Source: Bacteroidota bacterium
Lineage (GTDB): Bacteria > Zhuqueibacterota > Zhuqueibacteria > Zhuqueibacterales > Geothermadaptataceae
Direction of reading: 5' to 3'
Length of the DNA stretch: 6,678 bases
NCBI GenBank assembly: GCA_011375275.1
Contig: DRLW01000103.1
Span: forward strand, 1 to 6,678
Shown: positions 1 to 6,312 of the stretch, in pieces
Layout: each line of letters opens with the position of its first letter
Position numbering within the stretch: position 1 is the first letter of the stretch
Program-made: the position numbers and the translations under genes
Notes under the pieces: generated by a model
The model's input: the letters and a program-made list of their open reading frames with translations, nothing else
What the model was told of the DNA's origin: nothing
The model's database searches: none

Positions 1-1
1 C

Positions 2-1897
2 GTCTTCCGCAAAGGCACGGGCAATGCGGTGCTGGGTTTTACCCATGGCTTGAACCCCGGCATTTATCTCATGTCTGCTAATGGCGGCAGCGCGCGGCTG
101 CTTACCGAGGAGGGCCGTGAGCCACGTTTCGATGCCAGCGGCCGGCGTGTCTATTTTATCACCGGTGGTGGCATGAAAAAAGCTTACAAAAGCATCGGCA
201 CGGACGGGACGAAACCGCGCACCCTGTTTGACCTGAAGTATGTCAATCACATCGTGCCCAGCCCGGATGATAACTGGGTTGCTTTTACCGAGCTGCACAA
301 TGCCTATATCGCACCGTTCCCGAAAACCGGCCGCGCCATCGCGTTGAACAAGGATACCAAAGCCATCCCTGTGGCACGCGTAACCCGCGATGCCGGGCAC
401 TATCTGCACTGGTCTGGTGACAGCCGCAAGCTACACTGGATGATCGGGCCGGAGTACTTCACCCGCGAACTGGAACGCAGTTTTGCTTTTATCGAAGGCG
501 CTCCGGACACCCTGCCGCCGCCGGACAGCACCGGTCTGGCCGTCCAACTGAAGCTGCCCGCAGATGTGCCCCGCGGCACCGTTGCATTTACCAATGCGCG
601 CCTGATCACAATGGAAGGGGATCAGGTCATCGAAAACGGCACGTTGATCGTGAAGGGTAACAAAATAGCAGCCCTGGGGCGAGCTGGTGAGGTCACCGTT
701 CCTGAAGGTGCAGAAGTCATCGACCTCGCAGGCAAAACCATCATTCCCGGATTGATCGATGTGCATGCCCACGCTAACCATTTTTACTCCGGCCTGCTGC
801 CGCGCCAGAGCTGGGCTTATTTTGCGAATCTGGCCTATGGCGTCACCACCATGCACGATCCTTCGACCAATACCGAGACGGTTTTCACGCAGGCCGAAAT
901 GGTTCGCACCGGGGCCATGGTCGGGCCGCGGGTTTTTTCCACAGGACAGATCATTTACGGCGCAGACGGTGATTTTAAGTCGGTGATCAACAGCCTGGAT
1001 GATGCGCGCTCGCACCTGCGCCGTTTAAAAGCTGTTGGTGCTTTTTCGGTGAAAAGCTACAACCAGCCGCGACGCAACCAGCGCCAGCAGGTCATTCAGG
1101 CGGCACGCGAGCTGCAAATGGAAGTGGTGCCCGAGGGCGGCTCGACCTTCTTTCACAACATGAGCATGATTCTCGATGGTCACACAGGTATCGAGCACAA
1201 CGTACCCATCGCCACGCTTTACGATGATGTGATTCGTCTTTGGGCGGCGAGCGGAACCGGATACACGCCGACGCTGGTGGTTTCGTATGGCAGTGTCTCG
1301 GGCGAGTATTACTGGTACCAGCATTCCGAAGTCTGGAAAAAGATGCCGCTGATGAATTTCATCCCACGCCCGATTGTCGATGCGCGCTCCCGGCGCCGGC
1401 AGATGCTGCCGGAGGATGATTTCGGCCATGTGCTGGTATCGCAGTCTGCAAAGCGGCTCGCCGATGCCGGCGTCAAGGTCAACCTCGGTGCTCACGGGCA
1501 GCTTCAGGGGCTGGGTGCACACTGGGAGTTGTGGATGCTCGCCCAGGGCGGGCTGACGCCCATGCAGGCCTTACGCAGTGCAACGATGAACGGTGCGTAC
1601 TATCTCGGCATGGAAGATCATCTCGGTTCGCTCAAGCCGGGGAAACTGGCCGATCTGGTCGTGCTGGAGCGCAACCCTCTTGAGGATATTCACAACACCG
1701 AATATGTAAAAATGGTTATGGTGAACGGCCGCCTGTATGACAGCGAAAGCATGGATGAGATCGGTAACCATCCGCGTAAGCGCGGGCCATTTTACTGGGA
1801 GAATCCCAAAACCAGCGAGGCTTTTATCTGGCGCGGGCCGGGTCTGGGGTTTGAATTGCCCGGCTGCGGATGCGCGACAGGATTGCAGGAAAACTGA
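2..1897 (+). CDS. Amidohydrolase with N-terminal TolB/PD40-like propeller, 5'-truncated
   Basis: The frame is open from base 2, so the GTG at 29 is internal and this is the last 631 residues of a longer protein; relatives with this architecture are usually around 1,000 residues. Fragment residues 1-170 read as PD40 propeller blades, for example GIYLMSANGGSARLLT and NHIVPSPDDNWVAFTE. From about residue 190 an amidohydrolase domain follows: a short beta-sandwich part (FTNARLITMEGDQVIENGTL), the metal-binding HAH at residues 255-257 (after GLIDV), a candidate carboxylated Lys 351 (VKSY), and GHTGIEH with His 394 and His 399. The C-terminal part has LTPMQALRSATMNGA and GKLADLVVLERNPLEDI, typical of the family. 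The usual beta-8 catalytic Asp is not evident: the equivalent stretch reads NLGAHGQ (His 498). Such proteins are commonly exported and annotated as peptidases or imidazolonepropionase-like enzymes; the substrate is unknown. Transcription probably stops at the hairpin at 2062-2094. Confidence 0.9.
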   Translation, partial: VFRKGTGNAVLGFTHGLNPGIYLMSANGGSARLLTEEGREPRFDASGRRVYFITGGGMKKAYKSIGTDGTKPRTLFDLKYVNHIVPSPDDNWVAFTELHNAYIAPFPKTGRAIALNKDTKAIPVARVTRDAGHYLHWSGDSRKLHWMIGPEYFTRELERSFAFIEGAPDTLPPPDSTGLAVQLKLPADVPRGTVAFTNARLITMEGDQVIENGTLIVKGNKIAALGRAGEVTVPEGAEVIDLAGKTIIPGLIDVHAHANHFYSGLLPRQSWAYFANLAYGVTTMHDPSTNTETVFTQAEMVRTGAMVGPRVFSTGQIIYGADGDFKSVINSLDDARSHLRRLKAVGAFSVKSYNQPRRNQRQQVIQAARELQMEVVPEGGSTFFHNMSMILDGHTGIEHNVPIATLYDDVIRLWAASGTGYTPTLVVSYGSVSGEYYWYQHSEVWKKMPLMNFIPRPIVDARSRRRQMLPEDDFGHVLVSQSAKRLADAGVKVNLGAHGQLQGLGAHWELWMLAQGGLTPMQALRSATMNGAYYLGMEDHLGSLKPGKLADLVVLERNPLEDIHNTEYVKMVMVNGRLYDSESMDEIGNHPRKRGPFYWENPKTSEAFIWRGPGLGFELPGCGCATGLQEN

Positions 1898-1966
1898 CTG
1901 CGATGAACGCGATGTGCCGGTGGCTCCCGGCAACGCCTGCTCGCGTTGACCATGCAGACAGTTGGA

Positions 1967-1988
1967 AAGTCGGCAGCCGTTCCGACTT
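1967..1988. repeat. Short inverted repeat (hairpin)
   Basis: Perfect 7-bp arms aagtcgg (1967-1973) and ccgactt (1982-1988) around an 8-base loop. No T-run follows on either strand, so it is not a typical terminator by itself. It sits just before the larger palindrome at 1991-2021. Confidence 0.5.
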
Positions 1989-1990
1989 AA

Positions 1991-2021
1991 GCCGATGGCC
2001 TTAAGGCTTAAGGCCATCGGC
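1991..2021. repeat. 31-bp near-perfect palindrome between convergent genes
   Basis: The arms gccgatggccttaa (1991-2004) and ttaaggccatcggc (2008-2021) are perfect 14-bp complements around the 3-base centre ggc. The surrounding stretch carries three CTTAAG hexamers, at 1986, 2000 and 2007. There is no T-tract on either side, so a classical terminator is unlikely. It could protect mRNA 3' ends, act as a REP-like extragenic palindrome or bind a protein. Confidence 0.7.
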
Positions 2022-2061
2022 ACGCACCATCCGCCACAGAGCTGAAATCCGCACAAAACAA

Positions 2062-2094
2062 AAAGCCCCTGCCGGGTCCTCCAGCAGGGGCTTT
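2062..2094. terminator. Bidirectional Rho-independent terminator
   Basis: An 11-bp perfect stem, aaagcccctgc (2062-2072) with gcaggggcttt (2084-2094), closes an 11-base loop. On the plus strand it runs into TTTGTTTATTTT; on the minus strand it runs into TTTTTGTTTTG. It lies between the plus-strand amidohydrolase gene and the minus-strand lipoprotein gene, which converge here, so it can end both transcripts. Confidence 0.88.
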
Positions 2095-2107
2095 GTTTAT
2101 TTTAAAT

Positions 2108-2158
2108 CCCGAAAGCGATCGTCCTGATCGGCATGTATCCTTGCGTAGTCGCTTCGGG
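2108..2158 (-). repeat. Imperfect stem-loop in the 3' untranslated region of the lipoprotein gene
   Basis: cccgaaagcga (2108-2118) pairs with tcgcttcggg (2149-2158) with one bulged A. Inside it, cgatc and gatcg (2116-2130) form a competing small hairpin. It begins 10 bases after the stop codon of the minus-strand gene and precedes its terminator, so it would be part of the transcript's 3' end. Confidence 0.45.
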
Positions 2159-2167
2159 GAGGGAGTG

Positions 2168-2878
2168 TCATCCTTCGCCGTTAGAGTCGTTGAAGCAGGG
2201 GCCATCCAGGCTTTCCATCCAACTGTTGTAGGTGGTCTGCTGCTCCTCGGTCAGGATTGATCCGATATTGTCGAGCAGGGTTTGCTTGCAGGAACAGATG
2301 GAATCCTTCAGTCCCAGCTCCTCTGCCAGGGCCTCGAGCTCTTCGTGCTTGGCACGAGCCAGCTCCTGAATCTGCTCTTTGGCTTCTTCTCGGGAAATCT
2401 CTTCATTTTTATATGCGTCGATGATTTCCTGGCGTTTGGCTTTTGCGTCTTCGATTATCGGGCGGGCTGCTTCGCGGAAGGCCATGATCGGCTCTTTGAT
2501 GCATTCACGGAACTGCCCGACAAATTCACGGATCTGGCTTTTCTGCTCTTCAGTCAGGTCGAGTTGGCGGAGGATTCTTTTCAGGTGCATGCCCTGGCGC
2601 TTCATGCGGTTACGGAAGCGGTCGCGCATGCGGTTGCGTTCCGTGCTCCGGTGATCCTGAGGATCGGCGTCGCTGACAGCCATATCGTTTTCCATGCTGG
2701 CGTCCTGAATGCCGGCCATTTCATCTTCGTACTCATAGATGGCAAATTCCGAAGATTCGAGATCGATGGTCTGCTCGTCAGGATTGAGAGACTTCTGGGC
2801 GTCGCATGCTGTCAGAGTCATCAGCGCGAGAAAAGCAGAAGCGAGCAGTGTCGTGGTGAGAACGTTTTGGCGTTTCAT
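2168..2878 (-). CDS. Spy/CpxP-like (LTXXQ) lipoprotein
   Basis: A 236-residue lipoprotein. The signal peptide has a basic start (MKRQ), a hydrophobic stretch at about 7-21 and the lipobox LTAC (22-25), so Cys 25 should be lipidated. Residue 26 is Asp; in enterobacteria Asp at +2 tends to keep a lipoprotein in the inner membrane, though this rule does not hold in all lineages. After an acidic linker (about 30-75) comes an Arg-rich stretch (80-101), then a long charged helical region with two LTEEQ motifs (108-112 and 209-213), as in the Spy/CpxP/ZraP group of periplasmic stress chaperones and metal-linked sensors. Four further cysteines (126, 195, 197, 228) could form disulfides or bind metal. 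The start is supported by GAGGT six bases upstream of the ATG. The gene converges with the amidohydrolase and diverges from the SCP2 gene. Family assignment is moderate, because helical LTXXQ-type proteins are hard to subdivide; the exact partner is unknown. Confidence 0.85.
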   Translation of the reverse strand: MKRQNVLTTTLLASAFLALMTLTACDAQKSLNPDEQTIDLESSEFAIYEYEDEMAGIQDASMENDMAVSDADPQDHRSTERNRMRDRFRNRMKRQGMHLKRILRQLDLTEEQKSQIREFVGQFRECIKEPIMAFREAARPIIEDAKAKRQEIIDAYKNEEISREEAKEQIQELARAKHEELEALAEELGLKDSICSCKQTLLDNIGSILTEEQQTTYNSWMESLDGPCFNDSNGEG

Positions 2879-2884
2879 GGGTCT

Positions 2885-2889
2885 ACCTC
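2885..2889 (-). promoter_or_regulatory. Ribosome binding site of the Spy-like lipoprotein gene
   Basis: On the minus strand this reads GAGGT, six bases before the ATG at 2878. It supports this start and the strand choice over the long open frame on the opposite strand. Confidence 0.75.
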
Positions 2890-3068
2890 ATTGGTTATGT
2901 TGATTCAGGTTTTCGTTGCCTGTTTGCAGTTCACCGCCCATTTATACAAAGGCCGTACCGGCCATGCCGTGATACTGTTTTTATCCTCTCCAACCTTGCG
3001 CCTTGGAGCTGTTATGCCGGCAGGATGCTTTTTGAGAATATGCGTTTAACATGTTGATTTTTAAAGTC

Positions 3069-3085
3069 GGAATACGTAGTATTCC
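3069..3085. promoter_or_regulatory. 17-bp dyad, candidate operator
   Basis: ggaatac (3069-3075) and gtattcc (3079-3085) are perfect 7-bp inverted arms around gta. The size and short spacer fit the binding site of a dimeric regulator. It lies about 170-190 bases from both divergent start codons and could serve either gene. I do not recognise the motif as that of a specific regulator. Confidence 0.4.
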
Positions 3086-3160
3086 CCCTTGCGGCTGTGA
3101 CATCGAAAGAAAAAATTTTATTCTCAACAACATGGCGTCGCCAGCCGGCATGTGCGCATT

Positions 3161-3209
3161 GCGGGACACCTGCCATGTACAGTGTACCCTCAGGTTCACC
3201 GTGTCCCGC
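3161..3209 (+). promoter_or_regulatory. Nested stem-loop upstream of the SCP2 gene
   Basis: gcgggacac (3161-3169) and gtgtcccgc (3201-3209) are perfect 9-bp complements. Inside are ctg/cag (3170-3172 with 3191-3193) and gtac/gtac (3177-3180 with 3184-3187). The element ends 46 bases before the SCP2 ATG and may lie in its 5' untranslated region. No T-run follows, so a simple terminator is unlikely. It could be a leader structure or a protein-binding site; it matches no riboswitch I know. Confidence 0.4.
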
Positions 3210-3255
3210 GTCTGAAATCAAACGCTGTCCTGTGCAGAACAGGGAAAGATGACGC

Positions 3256-3837
3256 ATGAAGGATAAGAAGAAAAAACCGGAAGATAAGAGCCACAGGCCA
3301 CAGGAACCATTGGATGTGTTGCCGGAGCTTGTGAAGACGGTTGTGCATGAGACCTCCGGTTTTCTGGGCAGAATGGTGTCGCTGTTTCTGGCCGGGCCGG
3401 AGAGAGCGCCGGGGCCGGAGAAAGAAAACGCCCCGGCAAGTCCACAGCCGGAGCAGGGGGGAGATGAGCCAGGGCAGAAAGAGACCGGGCACAAATCGGC
3501 GCAGGATATGAGCGCCCGTGAAATTATCGCCAGCCTGCCGCAGAGATTTTTGCCGGACAAGGCCCGGGGCCAGAGTATCGTGCTGCATATCGAGCTCGAA
3601 GATGAGCCTGAAGGCCGTTTCACTGTGCATGTTGCCGAGGGCAAATGCTGGGTTGAGCCTGGTCTGGCCGGCAGCCCGGATTGTCTCATCCGTACACAGG
3701 CCCCGATATACCGTGACATCGAGCTCGGACGCATGAATCCCCAGACAGCCTATCTTTTCGGTAAGGTTAAAATTTCTGACGTGACCGTGCTGACGCGGTT
3801 TGCCGGCCTGTTCAGACCGGTGACAGAGGTTTTTTGA
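3256..3837 (+). CDS. SCP2 sterol-carrier-type lipid-binding protein
   Basis: A 193-residue protein with no signal peptide or membrane segment, so probably cytoplasmic. The first 80 residues are unusual: a very basic start (MKDKKKKPEDK), a short amphipathic-looking stretch (about 20-46), then a Pro/Glu/Gly-rich linker (48-82) that looks disordered. Residues about 85-190 match the SCP2 fold: SIVLHIELEDEPEGRFTVHV, then GSPDCLIRTQAPIYRDIELG and the characteristic end NPQTAYLFGKVKISDVTVLT RFAGLF. SCP2 domains form a hydrophobic pocket for fatty acyl or sterol-like ligands; in bacteria the ligand is usually unknown. The ATG is preceded by a weak AGGG (3241-3244) with rather long spacing of 11 bases, and an in-frame TGA at 3250-3252 rules out a longer protein. 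The lipoprotein peptidase gene follows on the same strand after 82 bases, so co-transcription is possible. The SCP2 assignment is firm; the role is not. Confidence 0.85.
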   Translation: MKDKKKKPEDKSHRPQEPLDVLPELVKTVVHETSGFLGRMVSLFLAGPERAPGPEKENAPASPQPEQGGDEPGQKETGHKSAQDMSAREIIASLPQRFLPDKARGQSIVLHIELEDEPEGRFTVHVAEGKCWVEPGLAGSPDCLIRTQAPIYRDIELGRMNPQTAYLFGKVKISDVTVLTRFAGLFRPVTEVF

Positions 3838-3858
3838 ATTTCCCCTATCGCATATCCC

Positions 3859-3890
3859 CCGGGTGCGGCGAACAAGTGTCATGCACCCGG
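3859..3890 (+). repeat. Hairpin between the SCP2 and peptidase genes
   Basis: ccgggtgc (3859-3866) and gcacccgg (3883-3890) are perfect 8-bp arms around a 16-base loop. No T-run follows, so full termination is unlikely. It lies 15 bases upstream of the next gene's Shine-Dalgarno sequence and could be an mRNA processing or stability element within a two-gene transcript. Confidence 0.5.
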
Positions 3891-3905
3891 CTCGCACAGA
3901 AAGAA

Positions 3906-3913
3906 TAAGGAGG
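3906..3913 (+). promoter_or_regulatory. Strong ribosome binding site that fixes a GTG start
   Basis: TAAGGAGG lies six bases before the GTG at 3920. It favours that codon over the upstream in-frame ATG at 3863, which falls inside a hairpin, and over the ATG at 3929, which is 15 bases away. A GTG start gives a clean lipoprotein signal peptide. Confidence 0.85.
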
Positions 3914-3919
3914 CAGGAC

Positions 3920-6298
3920 GTGAAAAAAATGAAGAGTTGCTATGCGGTAACAGCCTTAGTTTTCAGTCTGCTGGTGCTGGCGGCGTGTGGCAGCCATGAG
4001 CGCCCGTCTATCGGCCCGGCAGCGGGATACAGCCAGGCTGTGGCGAAACTGAAGGATTACATCGAATACCAGATGCGGGTCAAAAATCTGCCCGCGCTTT
4101 CGATTGCGCTGGTCGATGATCAGGAGATCGTCTGGGCGCAGGGGTTTGGCTCTGCCGGCCGCGACAGGCAGAAGCCGGCCACTGCCGGCACGGTGTACCG
4201 CGTCGGGTCTGTCTCCAAGCTGTTCACTGATATCGCAATCATGCAGCTCGTGGAGAAAGATAAACTCGATCTCGATGCGGATATTCGAAATTTCCTGCCG
4301 GAGTTTGCCCCGGAAAACAGCTTTGATGTGCGCATCACGCTGCGCCAGATGATGGCGCACCGGTCCGGGCTTGTGCGCGAACCCCCTGTGGGCAGCTATT
4401 TTGATCCGCATGCTCCGGGTTTGGCTGAAGTGGTCGCCAGTCTCAACAATACCAGTCTGGTTTATAAACCGGGCACGCGCGTGAAGTACTCCAACGCAGC
4501 GATCACAGTGCTGGGCCGGGTTCTGGAGAAAACCAGCGGCCGGAAGTTTGAAGAGTATATCCGCGAGGCGCTGCTCACCCCCCTTGGCATGCACAACAGC
4601 GGTTTTGTGCGTACCCCGGAAATCGCTGCAAAACTTGCGACTGCCTGGATGTGGACCTACGACGGCCGCACGTTCGAAGCACCGGATTTCGAGTATGGCA
4701 TCGGCCCGGCTGCGAACCTGTACGCACCGGTAACAGACCTGGCTGCTTTTGTGAAGATGCTTTTTAATGAGGGAAAAAACGAACAGGGGCAACAGGTTAT
4801 TTCCTCAGCCTCCCTGCAGGAGATGATGCAGCCGCAGTTTGTGCCTCAGGGCACTGAGGGCGGCTGGGGGTTGGGATTTTATGTTTCCAGCTATAAAGGC
4901 CACAAGCGCATCGGGCATGTCGGCGCTGTTCACGGTTTTGCGACTGAGCTGATTGCCCTGCCGGAACAGAAGCTGGGCGTTGTCGCAGCCACGACAGCAG
5001 ATGTTGCCAATGCTGTTTTGCGCCGTATTTCGCTCTATGCCTTTGATCTCATGCTGGCGTTGCGCTCCGGCAGCCCTCTGCCCGAACCTGAAAAAACGCG
5101 CCCTGTGGAACCCCTGCTGGCAAAAAAGCTTGACGGTAAATTTGCCACAAAAAACATGTTGATAGAACTGGAAGAAGTTGACGGGCGTCTCTATTTATGG
5201 AGCGGCACCCAGCGCAACGAAGTCCGCCTGCAGCAAGACACCCTCATCGTCGATGACCGGCTGGCATTCGGGCCGAAAATTTACGTCCGGGACGAAAATC
5301 TCATCACCATAGAGAAACAGTGGTACAGGCGTTTCCCGGACCGCCGCCCGCCACAGATCAAGGAAGAACTGCGCGGACTGATCGGTGAGTACGGCTGGGA
5401 TCACAATACATTGTATATCCTCGAAAACCGCACACGCCTGTACGCGTTGATCGAGTGGTTTTATCTGTATCCCCTCCGGCGACTGGCAAAAGACGTGTAT
5501 GCCTTCCCGGATTATGGCCTGTACCACGGCGAAAATATCATCTTCAAACGCGGTGATGATGGCCGGGTTACGGAAGCAGTTGCAGCAGGGGTTCGTTTTC
5601 AGCGCCGGGCTGTCGGGCCGGAAGATGGGCAGACGTTTACCATCACTCCCCAGCGAGCTGTCGAGGAGTTGCGCCGCGAGGCACAGCAGGCCAGGCCTCC
5701 GGTTACGAAAACGCTGTTCACACCAGAACTCGTCGATCTCGCCACGATCGACGCGACGATAAAATTCGATATCCGTTACGCTGGCACCAATAATTTCATG
5801 CAGACGCAGTTTTACCGCAAGCCGCGGGCTTTTATGCAGCGTGCGGCAGCAGAAGCCCTCGGCCGGGTGGTGAAGCGGTTGCGTAAAATGGGCTTTGGAC
5901 TGCTGGTTTATGATGCCTACCGGCCGTGGTACGTGACCAAAATGTTCTGGGATGCCACGCCGGACAGCCTGCGCCACTTCGTTGCTGATCCATCGAAAGG
6001 CTCGGTTCATAATCGTGGCGCTGCCGTGGACCTGACGCTGTATGACCTCAAAACCGGCAAGCCGGTTGAGATGCTCAGCGGCTACGACGAGTTTTCTCCG
6101 CGTGCTTATCCGCTTTATCCCGGTGGAACCGCGCGCCAGCGCTGGCATCGCAAGGTGCTGCGCCGGATGATGGAGGCCGAAGGGTTTCAGGTCTATGAAT
6201 GGGAATGGTGGCATTTCAACTACCGCGATGCACAACACTATCCGATTATGAACGTCTCTTTCGAAGACCTTGAAAAGAAGAAGACAGAGCAGAAGTAA
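3920..6298 (+). CDS. Lipoprotein fusing a beta-lactamase-like serine hydrolase to a VanX-type D-Ala-D-Ala dipeptidase
   Basis: A 792-residue protein from the GTG start. Residues 1-23 form a lipoprotein signal with lipobox LAAC (20-23) and Gly at +2, so it is probably an outer-membrane or periplasm-facing lipoprotein. Residues about 35-385 are a class C beta-lactamase/PBP-like serine hydrolase with SVSK (97-100, nucleophile Ser 97, base Lys 100), YSN (190-192) and HVG (333-335). Two small beta-rich segments follow (about 404-460 and 487-570) that resemble the DUF3471-type tails of such hydrolases. Residues about 604-785 are an M15D dipeptidase: YDAYRP with Arg 668 (counterpart of VanX Arg 71), SVHNRGAAVD with zinc ligands His 697 and Asp 704, and EWWH with catalytic Glu 762 and ligand His 765. 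Known M15D enzymes (VanX, DdpX) split D-Ala-D-Ala; the first module could be a DD-peptidase, an esterase or another D-amino-acid hydrolase. I infer linked action on peptidoglycan peptides. No vanH/vanA-like neighbours are present, so a glycopeptide resistance role is not indicated. Confidence 0.93.
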   Translation: MKKMKSCYAVTALVFSLLVLAACGSHERPSIGPAAGYSQAVAKLKDYIEYQMRVKNLPALSIALVDDQEIVWAQGFGSAGRDRQKPATAGTVYRVGSVSKLFTDIAIMQLVEKDKLDLDADIRNFLPEFAPENSFDVRITLRQMMAHRSGLVREPPVGSYFDPHAPGLAEVVASLNNTSLVYKPGTRVKYSNAAITVLGRVLEKTSGRKFEEYIREALLTPLGMHNSGFVRTPEIAAKLATAWMWTYDGRTFEAPDFEYGIGPAANLYAPVTDLAAFVKMLFNEGKNEQGQQVISSASLQEMMQPQFVPQGTEGGWGLGFYVSSYKGHKRIGHVGAVHGFATELIALPEQKLGVVAATTADVANAVLRRISLYAFDLMLALRSGSPLPEPEKTRPVEPLLAKKLDGKFATKNMLIELEEVDGRLYLWSGTQRNEVRLQQDTLIVDDRLAFGPKIYVRDENLITIEKQWYRRFPDRRPPQIKEELRGLIGEYGWDHNTLYILENRTRLYALIEWFYLYPLRRLAKDVYAFPDYGLYHGENIIFKRGDDGRVTEAVAAGVRFQRRAVGPEDGQTFTITPQRAVEELRREAQQARPPVTKTLFTPELVDLATIDATIKFDIRYAGTNNFMQTQFYRKPRAFMQRAAAEALGRVVKRLRKMGFGLLVYDAYRPWYVTKMFWDATPDSLRHFVADPSKGSVHNRGAAVDLTLYDLKTGKPVEMLSGYDEFSPRAYPLYPGGTARQRWHRKVLRRMMEAEGFQVYEWEWWHFNYRDAQHYPIMNVSFEDLEKKKTEQK

Positions 6299-6312
6299 GA
6301 GCTGAAGCCGGG

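Larger units (their letters stand above)
2879..3255. other. Divergent intergenic region (377 bp) without a gene
   Basis: This stretch separates the minus-strand lipoprotein gene from the plus-strand SCP2 gene and should hold both promoters. I see no convincing coding frame. A TATAAA on the minus strand (2941-2946), 62 bases before the lipoprotein ATG, could be a -10 box, but no good -35 lies at the right distance. Two structured elements stand out: a 17-bp dyad at 3069-3085 and a nested stem-loop at 3161-3209. An AT-rich run (aaaaaatttta, about 3110-3120) lies between them. Confidence 0.6.

Noticed and set aside
1903..2004. 33-codon open frame after the amidohydrolase gene
   Set aside because: No ribosome site, no recognisable product, and it runs into the hairpin cluster.
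2282..3049. 255-codon open frame on the plus strand opposite the lipoprotein gene
   Set aside because: It is antisense to a gene with a good ribosome site, lipobox and LTEEQ motifs. Its own product is a mirror of charged helical codons with no recognisable domain.
2897..3059. 9-bp direct repeat atgttgatt at 2897 and 3051
   Set aside because: Short and AT-rich, with nothing else conserved around it; compatible with chance.
3012..3897. Overlapping minus-strand open frames of 233-240 codons opposite the SCP2 gene
   Set aside because: Their products are low-complexity (Ser/Gly/Arg-rich) mirrors of the SCP2 gene, whose plus-strand frame matches a known domain.
3863..3919. Upstream ATG as the start of the fusion gene
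   Set aside because: It lies inside a hairpin and has no Shine-Dalgarno sequence. It would also put 19 charged residues in front of a lipoprotein signal; the GTG at 3920 has TAAGGAGG six bases upstream.
5195..6238. 347-codon open frame on the minus strand
   Set aside because: It lies wholly opposite the dipeptidase part of the fusion gene, whose catalytic motifs are intact. The product has no recognisable family features.
5729..6298. A glycopeptide (vancomycin-type) resistance gene
   Set aside because: The dipeptidase motifs are VanX-like, but the module is exported and fused to a hydrolase, and no ligase, dehydrogenase or VanRS-like genes are present. A resistance role is not supported.
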